Shown piece after piece: positions 27,765-35,941 of a DNA stretch of 43,459 nt. Every line of letters begins with the position of its first letter. Position 1 is the stretch's first letter. The DNA is taken from contig CAINWP010000317.1 in assembly GCA_903854475.1 (NCBI GenBank), positions 1 to 43,459 of the forward strand, written 5' to 3'. Origin of the DNA: an uncultured Verrucomicrobiota bacterium. Lineage in GTDB: Bacteria > Verrucomicrobiota > Verrucomicrobiia > Limisphaerales > UBA9464. Under the pieces are notes generated by a model. It was not told the origin of the DNA. It searched no databases and saw nothing but the letters and a program-made list of their open reading frames with translations. The position numbers and the translations under genes are program-made.

Positions 27765-28883
27765 TCAGTCCTTGATATTGACCAACTCCAAAGCGCCCAC
27801 GCCACCCGGATTCCAAGCGGTGAAGAGGATGTACACCTTGGCGCTGCGACCCTTGCCGACCACGTACCAGCACGCGTCATGCATGTGCTGAGCGTACCCA
27901 TAACCGAGGTCTTCCTTGGGCTTAATGGTGCTGACCACGGCCTTGGTCTTGAGGTTGATGATGTAGAGCGGACCCGGGGTGTTGTTCGGGCCGGTGAGGC
28001 AGGGCACCAGCAAGTAATCGCCCCAGAGATCGGTGTCGCACGCCGCACTCCCCTTGGGCAGCTGATGAACCGCCAGCGATTTGCGCGTCTTGAGCGACCA
28101 TTCGTGCACCTGAGCCTCCGGACGGGCCGAGACATACAGTTCGTTACGCTTGGGGTCGAAGGTGATGCCATGCGGCGTCTGACTCATGCTGTCGCCACCG
28201 TAGAAATTGCCCCGGTACTTCATCGGCTTAGCATCAGCGTCCATGAACCAGTGACGACCATAGCCATCGGTGACCCAAAGAGTCTTGTCGCCTGCGAACG
28301 CCGCATCGGTCGGAGCCCAGCCCTTCTTGTCAGCATAGGGGCCTCCGTCAGGAATCTTGAGTTTTTCCACCGTACGGAAGGTCGTATCGGACAACAGGAT
28401 CTCGCCCTCGACGTTGTCGGCAGCAATCACCAGCGGAAGCTGCCCTTTGCGGGGTAGAATATCCGCACCATGCAAATTGCCTGAGGCGATCGCGGGGTCC
28501 CCCTTCACGATCCAGGAATTCTTCAGCCGATCGCTGAAGCCGATCCAACCCACCTTCTCCAGACCCCAATACACCACATCGCGCTCGCTATCGACGATGA
28601 GCGTACCGTGAGCGCCCTTCACAAAGGGCTGAGCCTCGGCCGGGACAGGCATCGCCGTGGTGACCGGGGCGAACTTCCAAAAACCCTGACCGCTAACATG
28701 TGACACGGCCGATTTGTCCTGGGCCGCAGGAGCCTTCACAGGCCCCTTCTTCTCGACCTGAAAAATCACAGGCACGGGTGAGGGGCCGTGATCATGGGGT
28801 TTCGATCCCGTGTCGTGGGCTAGGAGAAAGGGGGCGGAAGCCAAGGCGGTGCACGCCACGGCCAGAGAGAGGGAGGTCTTCAT
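27765..28883 (-). CDS. Secreted beta-propeller-like protein of unknown function
   Basis: Signal peptide MKTSLSLAVACTALASAPFLLAHD; His-rich N-terminus; repeated blade-like segments. Confidence 0.6.
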   Translation of the reverse strand: MKTSLSLAVACTALASAPFLLAHDTGSKPHDHGPSPVPVIFQVEKKGPVKAPAAQDKSAVSHVSGQGFWKFAPVTTAMPVPAEAQPFVKGAHGTLIVDSERDVVYWGLEKVGWIGFSDRLKNSWIVKGDPAIASGNLHGADILPRKGQLPLVIAADNVEGEILLSDTTFRTVEKLKIPDGGPYADKKGWAPTDAAFAGDKTLWVTDGYGRHWFMDADAKPMKYRGNFYGGDSMSQTPHGITFDPKRNELYVSARPEAQVHEWSLKTRKSLAVHQLPKGSAACDTDLWGDYLLVPCLTGPNNTPGPLYIINLKTKAVVSTIKPKEDLGYGYAQHMHDACWYVVGKGRSAKVYILFTAWNPGGVGALELVNIKD

Positions 28884-28943
28884 AGGCAACCCCTAAACTT
28901 TCAACAGGCAATCCACTCCTGTCGAGGATGAGAAACAAGTCTA

Positions 28944-29333
28944 TCAGAAGGGATCACGCAAAGAACCGTAGCCTTTGGAGCGGACCCAACTGGATCCCGA
29001 GCGCGACAAATCGATCGGTCGCTGGCCCAACCCACGCATGAGGAATGCCAGCGGGATCACCACTAACCCATACACCCCGACCAGCAGCAGAAAAACCAAT
29101 CGCCCGCCCAACCAAGCCTGTCCCCGCGAGATCCAGCGGTGCCACGATGCGAAGACTCCAGGAAATAGCATGCCCAACCCCAGCACCAGAGGCATGGCTA
29201 CGAGGCAAGCTCGAGGCGAAACCGGCACCCATCCGCATCGGCCGGCGATCATCAGCAAGGCCACCGGCGGCAAGAGCGAGGCCCCGATGACACAGCGGTT
29301 GCGAAGGCTTCTGGCGATGGAAAGAGGGTTCAT
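28944..29333 (-). CDS. SxtJ-like membrane protein
   Basis: Hydrophobic protein with LVVIPLAFLMRGLGQRPIDLSRSGSSW(V)..., 2 bp after the carbamoyltransferase stop, as in sxtI-sxtJ. Confidence 0.7.
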   Translation of the reverse strand: MNPLSIARSLRNRCVIGASLLPPVALLMIAGRCGWVPVSPRACLVAMPLVLGLGMLFPGVFASWHRWISRGQAWLGGRLVFLLLVGVYGLVVIPLAFLMRGLGQRPIDLSRSGSSWVRSKGYGSLRDPF

Positions 29334-29335
29334 GC

Positions 29336-31162
29336 TCAGTCCGGGATGGCCTCGAAGCCTCGGGGCAAGGAGGTGTGGAGTTGTCGATCTCGCTCCAGAA
29401 AACAGGGCCCCACCGCGAGCACATCGATCTGCGAGTTAATGAAGCACCGGTAGGCATCCTCCGTCGAGGCAACCACCGGTTCGCCACGAACGTTAAAAGA
29501 CGTATTGATGAGCACCGGGCAACCGGTCTTCGCCTCGAAGTGCTTGAGCAATGCGTAAAACTGAGGGTTGCGTTCTGGGTCCACCGTTTGGACCCGTGCC
29601 GAACCATCCACGTGGGTCACGGCTGGCAAGGTGGACCGCACTTGCTTCAATCGATCCAACCCTTCGGCCTCCTGGGCCAATGGGACGCGTTGGGACTCGG
29701 CCACCGGGGCTACCAACAACATGTAGGGGGACTCTCCCTGGAGCCCAAAGTATTCGGCGGCTCTCTCTGCCAGCACCGCCGGTGCAAACGGCCGGAAGGA
29801 CTCGCGAAATTTAACCTTTAAGTTCATTCGCGACTGCATATCCGGGCTCCGTGGATCACCCAGAATCGACCGATGCCCCAAGGCCCGCGGGCCAAACTCC
29901 ATGCGGCCTTGTACCCAACCGACCACCTTCCCTTCGATCAAGGCCTGGACAACGCGCTCCTGGAGAACCTCTGGAGTCAACCGCTCCCAGACGGCATCCC
30001 ATCGCTTCAAACTCGACTCCACCAACTCTGGTGTTTCTTCAGGACCGAGAAAGCTCCCACCCATGGCATCGGAAGTGGGCGGGGTCCGTGGAGCAGCCAT
30101 GCCGCCGCGTTCCAACGGCCCATGCCAGGCAGCCAACGCCGCACCCAGGGCGGCCCCGGCGTCGCCAGCGGCGGGTTGAATCCAAAGATCTTCGAACGGC
30201 CCCTCCCGCAGCAACCGACCGTTGGCCACACAATTAAGCGCCACCCCTCCGGCGAGGCACAGGTGACGGGCCCCGGTTTGTTTCTGAGCGCGACGGGCCA
30301 ACCCCAACATCGCCTGCTCGGTCACCCACTGGATCGATCGAGCCAAGTCGAGATGGCGCTGTTCCAAGCGATCTTCAGGCCTTCGAGGTGGCCCTCCAAA
30401 CCGCTGATGGAATCGCTCATTGGTGAGGTGCTCCTCGGCCAGAGGGTCCAAATACTCCAAGTTGAGGCGATAGGAACCGTCGTCATGCAGGAACAGCACT
30501 TGATCCAAAAGGGTGTCCACCCAGCGGGGCTCCCCATAGGGCGCCAAGCCCATGAGCTTGTACTCCCCGGAATTAACCCGGAATCCGCAATAGGCGGTGA
30601 AGGCCGAATACAGGAGGCCCAGAGAATGGGGAAACTGAATCTCCTCCAAGGGCTCGATCGTGGCCCCGGATCCGCGAGCAATGGTGGTCGTGGCCCACTC
30701 CCCAACCCCGTCAACGGTCAAGATGGCCGCCTCGGCAAACGGGGACGGGAAGAACGCGCTGGCCGCATGTGCTTCGTGGTGGGTGGTAAACAAGATGGGG
30801 CAATCAGCCGGCAAGTGGGGTAGCGCGGATCGGATGCGGCCTCGCAGGTCTAGTCGTCCACCCAGCCAATCGGGGATGGCTCGAGCAAAAGCACGCCCTC
30901 CTCGAGGGGCCCAGCCCAGAAACACCTCCAAAGTCCGACTGAACTTCAGAATGGGTTTCTCATAGAATGCCACCGCAGCGAGGTCACCGGCCGTGATGCC
31001 TGCTTGATCGAGGCAAGACTGGATGGCCCGCTCGGGAAATCGGGCATCATTCTTGCGCCGGGAGAGGCGTTCCTCCTGAACCGCCGCCAAGATCCGACCG
31101 TCGCCCAACAGCGCAGCGGCCGAATCGTGGTAGAGGCCCGAGATGCCCAGAACGTAGTGCAT
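29336..31162 (-). CDS. Carbamoyltransferase (TobZ/NodU/SxtI-like)
   Basis: MHYVLGISGLYHDSAAALLGDGRILAAVQEERLSRRKND, TTHHEAHAASAFFPSPF, CLAGGVALNCVANGRLL, EFGPRALGHRSILGDPR. Confidence 0.95.
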   Translation of the reverse strand: MHYVLGISGLYHDSAAALLGDGRILAAVQEERLSRRKNDARFPERAIQSCLDQAGITAGDLAAVAFYEKPILKFSRTLEVFLGWAPRGGRAFARAIPDWLGGRLDLRGRIRSALPHLPADCPILFTTHHEAHAASAFFPSPFAEAAILTVDGVGEWATTTIARGSGATIEPLEEIQFPHSLGLLYSAFTAYCGFRVNSGEYKLMGLAPYGEPRWVDTLLDQVLFLHDDGSYRLNLEYLDPLAEEHLTNERFHQRFGGPPRRPEDRLEQRHLDLARSIQWVTEQAMLGLARRAQKQTGARHLCLAGGVALNCVANGRLLREGPFEDLWIQPAAGDAGAALGAALAAWHGPLERGGMAAPRTPPTSDAMGGSFLGPEETPELVESSLKRWDAVWERLTPEVLQERVVQALIEGKVVGWVQGRMEFGPRALGHRSILGDPRSPDMQSRMNLKVKFRESFRPFAPAVLAERAAEYFGLQGESPYMLLVAPVAESQRVPLAQEAEGLDRLKQVRSTLPAVTHVDGSARVQTVDPERNPQFYALLKHFEAKTGCPVLINTSFNVRGEPVVASTEDAYRCFINSQIDVLAVGPCFLERDRQLHTSLPRGFEAIPD

Positions 31163-31184
31163 GGATCGACCTTGGACTGGCGGC

Positions 31185-31337
31185 TCAGAGGAACGGATAC
31201 AGGAAGGGCGCAACTGCCGAACTGGAAGAAAAGACCACCACCGCTCCGAGCAGCAATAAGATGAGAATCAGGGGTGCGAGCCACCATTTCTTCTCCCGAC
31301 CCAGGAAGCGGACAAAATCTCGAAGGACGGACCCCAT
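31185..31337 (-). CDS. 50-aa DUF5989/SxtK-like single-TM protein
   Basis: Own translation, absent from the ORF track: MGSVLRDFVRFLGREKKWWLAPLILILLLLGAVVVFSSSSAVAPFLYPFL*; ATG overlaps the preceding stop by 1 nt. Confidence 0.8.
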   Translation of the reverse strand: MGSVLRDFVRFLGREKKWWLAPLILILLLLGAVVVFSSSSAVAPFLYPFL

Positions 31338-33706
31338 TAGCGTTTGCGGTTGGTGTTGGATTGCGGTGAGGCCGAAAGCATCGTCCGGGCACGTTCCAAG
31401 TAAGTTCGAGCCGAGGCGTTGTCCGGCTGGGCGCGCAACGCCGCTTCGAACTCCACGATCGCATCGGCGAAACGAGTTTGACGCGCCAAGGCCACGCCCA
31501 AATCGATCCGCACCGAGACATTTTGCGAATCTGCCTGCACCGCACGACGCAGCACGGCCTCCGCCTGGGCAGGCCGATCGGCTCGCCCCAGTTCTCCAGC
31601 GAGGCGCTGGAGGACTCCTAGATTGGCCGGTTCACGTCGGGCCGCCTCCTCGAAGGCCGCAACGGCACCGGCGTACTCCTTGCGGGCCGAAAGCAATTCC
31701 CCCAACCGCACGCACGGCAGCGTGGACTGAGGATGTTCGGTCATGGCGCGAGACAGCAGAGGCACGGACTCCCCACGACGCCCCATCGCCTCTAGGGTGA
31801 GCGCCTTGTTAATCAGAGCTTCGAGATTTCGAGGATCCCGTCTCAGGCTTTGGTCAAAGACCGTGATAGATTCTTGGAACCGACCTGACTCGCCGTACAA
31901 CTGACCCAAAGCCAGGGCTGCCTCAACAAAATCAGGTCGCAGCGCCAAGGCCCTTGATTGGGACTCGAGAGCGCCGCGGCGATCTCCGATCTGAGCCTGG
32001 GCTTCGCCCAGAAAATGCCAGGCCACCACATGGTCCGGAGCCCCTTCGACCACTCGCTTCCAAGCCTCGATGGCGTTAGTCCATCGCCGCCCTTGACGCA
32101 GGAGTCGGGCCGACTGCTCGGCCAATTGCCAGTCCGTTGGATACTGAGTGACCAGCGACTCCAATGCCTGAATGGAACCACCCAACCCGGCCTTACGGGC
32201 TCCGCCATTGGCTTCGGCCAACCGGTCATCCAAGAATCGGTCCCGAGCCTCCTTGTGACTCTGGAACGAAAACGGCGGCTTCTGGCACAGAGCCCGAATC
32301 TGGGTCCAAAGCCGAACTTCGGCGTGCGGATTCCAGCCGAGGCGAGTCCGGCACGCAGCCTCGGTCGCCCAGAGAGCCGAGGACGCCGTCCCCTCAGGCA
32401 ATCGCGCCACCAAGGCCTTGGCAAACAAGCGGGCGAGGCGGTCATTGCCCTCGGGCCTCAAGTGGACGTGCTCAAAGAACAGGTCTGCACCCGGCGGACG
32501 CTGTGGATCCTCCCCTTTGAGTTCCAAGGCGGCATCCACCAACAGCACTCGGGATGAGGCAGCAGCAACGGCCACTTCACGGGTGATGGCCACGATATGG
32601 GAATCGGCCCGGAATCGGAGGGTGTCCAGATCACGAGCTGCTTCGAGGTCGACGGTTCCGCGGACCGCATCGCCGGCATTGAGGCGGGCGAGACCCAACT
32701 GATATCGGCTCTCGGCATGGCTTGGGGCCAAGGCCACGGCTTGGGTCCAACTTTCCACGGCACCCGACCAGTCACCGGCCGCGTCTTGAGCTCGCCCCCG
32801 ATTGGAGAGGTCTTTCCATTGAGTAAGAACCTGGGGTGGCCCCTCCAGTGGCAGCGAACCGAACGGCGGACAATCGGAAAGGTTCACCGCCATCGTCCCC
32901 AAGAGGACTTGGGCTCCGGACTCCACCCCGAAGCGCACCAAATCGGTGAGGTTACGCCGGTACGATTCGCGCACGACATCCAGGCGAGGGTCCTCCGCGG
33001 CCAAATGGTTTTTGGAAAAGGTTTCGAGACCGGCCCAACGCGGTGCGAGCGAAAGCCCCTCACCCTGCCCTTCTTGAATACGGAAGATCCACTGGCCGAT
33101 GGCGGTGCTGCGCAGCAGTAATCCGGCGCGCACGACCGCCAGAGACGGCGCTTTTCCGAGGGGATTGCTTGCCGGACCAAAAGGACCGTGAACCTCATTG
33201 TTACCCGGATAGACCACCCAAACGTCGGCTCCCAACCGCGCGGAATCAGCAGCAATGCGACGCAGCGCGTGAGAATTCAGGGCCGTGATCGCCGCGTTGA
33301 GAACCTCAACCTTGCGACCTGGAAACCGCGTTTCCAATTGTGCCTGAAGGAAGCGCGGCATGCCAAATCCCGGTTCTGGATCACCGAGGGCTGCCGACTC
33401 GCCCAACACCAGCACCCGCAGCGTTCCCGATTCCTTCTGTCTGCGAATCGTCAACGGCCGAGGCATTCGGGCCTGGGTTTCGCCAACATAGGTCGCACCA
33501 AAGGCCGGATTGGCTCGTAGCTTTCCGTCCCCTGCCTCCAGCCAAAAAGCCGTGGGCCGATAATGGCCAGCCGACCTCAAGGCCCATTCGATACCCAACA
33601 AAACAAGTACCGGCGCGATGAGGGCCAATCCCCGGAATAACCAAGCCCGCCGGGAATCCGGTACGGCACGAGAGTCCACAGAGGTTAGAGAACCTTCGGA
33701 GGGCAT
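31337..33706 (-). CDS. Membrane-anchored SGNH/GDSL-like hydrolase fused to TPR repeats
   Basis: N-terminal TM; VLVLGESAALGD (block I-like), VVYPGNNEVHG (GNxE), DLFFEHVHLRPEGNDRLA (block V-like); C-terminal TPR repeats. Confidence 0.8.
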   Translation of the reverse strand: MPSEGSLTSVDSRAVPDSRRAWLFRGLALIAPVLVLLGIEWALRSAGHYRPTAFWLEAGDGKLRANPAFGATYVGETQARMPRPLTIRRQKESGTLRVLVLGESAALGDPEPGFGMPRFLQAQLETRFPGRKVEVLNAAITALNSHALRRIAADSARLGADVWVVYPGNNEVHGPFGPASNPLGKAPSLAVVRAGLLLRSTAIGQWIFRIQEGQGEGLSLAPRWAGLETFSKNHLAAEDPRLDVVRESYRRNLTDLVRFGVESGAQVLLGTMAVNLSDCPPFGSLPLEGPPQVLTQWKDLSNRGRAQDAAGDWSGAVESWTQAVALAPSHAESRYQLGLARLNAGDAVRGTVDLEAARDLDTLRFRADSHIVAITREVAVAAASSRVLLVDAALELKGEDPQRPPGADLFFEHVHLRPEGNDRLARLFAKALVARLPEGTASSALWATEAACRTRLGWNPHAEVRLWTQIRALCQKPPFSFQSHKEARDRFLDDRLAEANGGARKAGLGGSIQALESLVTQYPTDWQLAEQSARLLRQGRRWTNAIEAWKRVVEGAPDHVVAWHFLGEAQAQIGDRRGALESQSRALALRPDFVEAALALGQLYGESGRFQESITVFDQSLRRDPRNLEALINKALTLEAMGRRGESVPLLSRAMTEHPQSTLPCVRLGELLSARKEYAGAVAAFEEAARREPANLGVLQRLAGELGRADRPAQAEAVLRRAVQADSQNVSVRIDLGVALARQTRFADAIVEFEAALRAQPDNASARTYLERARTMLSASPQSNTNRKR

Positions 33707-33746
33707 GACGCCAGAGGATTCTGGAGCGACCCCTCCGCCTGCAAGC

Positions 33747-34469
33747 CTACTCGTAAGATTTGAGCTTCAGGAAGGGGATGATGTGTTTCTCGAGAACGGA
33801 AAGATCCCACTGAAGAATCTCCGATAACGGTGCGGCTTCGGCCACATCGAACCGACCGCTGGTAATACGACGCAGCCGAGTCAGGTGAGCCCCACAGCCC
33901 AGCTTCTGACCGAGGTCATGAGCCAAACTGCGAATATAAGTCCCCTTGGTGCAGCTCACCCGAAAATAGGCGAAGGGCTCCTCGTAGTCATCAAACCGGT
34001 AGGTATAAACATGGATAGGTCGAGCTTGGCGGGCGACCTCTAGACCCTTGCGAGCCAACTTGTACAAGGGCGTACCACCGATCTTAACCGCACTCACCAT
34101 GGGCGGCGTCTGGAGAATATCCCCAGTGAAGGCCGTCGCCGCCTCGTTCATATCGTCCAACGAGAGGGGCGGCACCGGCATGGAGTCCACCAATTCTCCG
34201 TCGGCATCGTAGGAATCGGTGGTTTCACCGAACCTCATCACTCCCTCGTACACCTTGTCTGAAGACATCAATCGCTCGGAATATTTCGTCGCCTTACCCA
34301 GCACGAGGATGAGCAGGCCAGTGGCCATGGGATCCAGCGTACCGCAGTGACCGACCTTGGGCAGGCGGAAGTGGTTGCGCAGTTTGGCGACCACGTCATG
34401 GGAGGTCCATGTCGCGGGCTTGTCGACCAACAGGGCCCCGTCGAGGGGCGAGAGGGTGGGTAATGCCAT
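33747..34469 (-). CDS. truB: tRNA pseudouridine(55) synthase
   Basis: GALLVDKPATWTSHDVVAKLR, KVGHCGTLDPMATGLLILVLGKATK, CTKGTYIRSLAHDLG. Confidence 0.97.
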   Translation of the reverse strand: MALPTLSPLDGALLVDKPATWTSHDVVAKLRNHFRLPKVGHCGTLDPMATGLLILVLGKATKYSERLMSSDKVYEGVMRFGETTDSYDADGELVDSMPVPPLSLDDMNEAATAFTGDILQTPPMVSAVKIGGTPLYKLARKGLEVARQARPIHVYTYRFDDYEEPFAYFRVSCTKGTYIRSLAHDLGQKLGCGAHLTRLRRITSGRFDVAEAAPLSEILQWDLSVLEKHIIPFLKLKSYE

Positions 34470-34529
34470 CGAAAACTTGGAGATCAGAACGGATTGGAGC
34501 CGTCGGAGAGCACTCTAAGAAGGTCGTGC

Positions 34530-35519
34530 TCAGGCCGACGCTTTGAGGGATTTGCGGACTTCATTGAGGACCCGGCGTTGGACTCCCAGTGGCTTTCCCT
34601 CAATCCGCGCACCGGCGGCGGCCTTGTGTCCGCCCCCACCAAATCGCTGGGCAATGGAAGCAACATCGATACGGGCCAATTTGGAACGCCAACTCACTCG
34701 GGTAACCTCATCGCTGACTTCCTCGAAGACCATCGCGACAATCACGCCATCAATGGCTCGGATGTGGTCGATCAAGCCTTCGCTTTCTTCAGTCGAGGCT
34801 CCGGCTCGTGCATAGTCGCGCTTCTTGAGCCAGAAATAAGCGGTCTGACCGCCATCAGACACTCGGAAATGGGTGTAAACGTGGCGCAAGAGGCGAACCC
34901 GCGTCATAGGGTAGCTCTGGTACACCTCTTGACAGATCCGACCCAGACCCGCCCCTCGTTCCACCAACTCGGCGGCGGTCCGAAGCGTATCCGGGGTGGT
35001 GCTTGGGTACTGGAAACTGCCGGTGTCCGTGCTGACAGCAGTGAACAAACAATCCGCCATCGGTTGGGTCACCTTCCAACCGGCCCATTTGCAGAGATCG
35101 AAAATTAACTCGCCCGTGCTCGGCTCCCTCGGCGAAACCCAATTCAGTTTGCCATAGCGGGTGTTAGAAGAGTGGTGATCGATGTTTACGAGCACCACAC
35201 CGTCTGGCAAAAATTCTGTAACCCGCCCCATCCGGTCTAAGGCAGCACAGTCCGTGGCGATCACCAAATCGAACCGCCGCCCCGAGGTGGGCTTGCGCAC
35301 GCGCTTATCTGGATCGAGAAAGCGCAACTTGTCGGGCACTGGATCCTGATTCCAAACAGTCACATCCTTGCCTGCACCCTCTAGGGCCAGCGCCAAGCCC
35401 ACCTGGCTGCCGATGCAGTCACCGTCCGGACGGATATGTCCTACGACGAGAATCGCCTGTGCCGCATCAATCGCAGCCAGGATATTCTCCACCGCCTTGG
35501 GCATTTCTGAGGAACGCAT
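34530..35519 (-). CDS. DHH/DHHA1 phosphoesterase (NrnA-like)
   Basis: ILVVGHIRPDGDCIGSQVGLALAL, VNIDHHSSNTRYG, C-terminal RFGGGGHKAAAGARI. Confidence 0.93.
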   Translation of the reverse strand: MRSSEMPKAVENILAAIDAAQAILVVGHIRPDGDCIGSQVGLALALEGAGKDVTVWNQDPVPDKLRFLDPDKRVRKPTSGRRFDLVIATDCAALDRMGRVTEFLPDGVVLVNIDHHSSNTRYGKLNWVSPREPSTGELIFDLCKWAGWKVTQPMADCLFTAVSTDTGSFQYPSTTPDTLRTAAELVERGAGLGRICQEVYQSYPMTRVRLLRHVYTHFRVSDGGQTAYFWLKKRDYARAGASTEESEGLIDHIRAIDGVIVAMVFEEVSDEVTRVSWRSKLARIDVASIAQRFGGGGHKAAAGARIEGKPLGVQRRVLNEVRKSLKASA

Positions 35520-35549
35520 GGCTGGTAAAAGGGGGTGTCTGCGGGTGCA

Positions 35550-35930
35550 TCAGGCACCCGGAGTCTTACCTTTCTCAAGACTTTCAAGAATGGCGATCAC
35601 CCGATTGCCCTTTTCAACGGATTCATCGAGCAGGAAGTTGAGGACTGGCGTCCACTTCATACTCAACTGGGAACCGAGCATCATTTGTATGTGCTTGGCT
35701 CGCTTGGCTAGTTTCTCAGGCGCGGCGGACCGTTGCTGACGGTTGCCGACAAAACCGACGAACACGGTGGCCGTCTTAAGGTCTGGGGCCACCTTCACCT
35801 CATTAATCGAGAGAAGCCCCACCTCCTCGACATTCAACTCACGCCGCAGGAGTTCGCTTACTTCCCGCCTGAGAAGCTCGGTCACCCGCTGAATACGCCG
35901 ACTCGGGGCCGGTGGGAGATGGGAGGGCAC
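35550..35930 (-). CDS. rbfA: 30S ribosome-binding factor A (GTG start)
   Basis: SRRIQRVTELLRREVSELLRREL...KTATVFVGFVG...PVLNFLLDESVEKGNRV; between infB and the DHH gene. Confidence 0.9.
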   Translation of the reverse strand: MPSHLPPAPSRRIQRVTELLRREVSELLRRELNVEEVGLLSINEVKVAPDLKTATVFVGFVGNRQQRSAAPEKLAKRAKHIQMMLGSQLSMKWTPVLNFLLDESVEKGNRVIAILESLEKGKTPGA

Positions 35931-35941
35931 AGCAGTATGCG

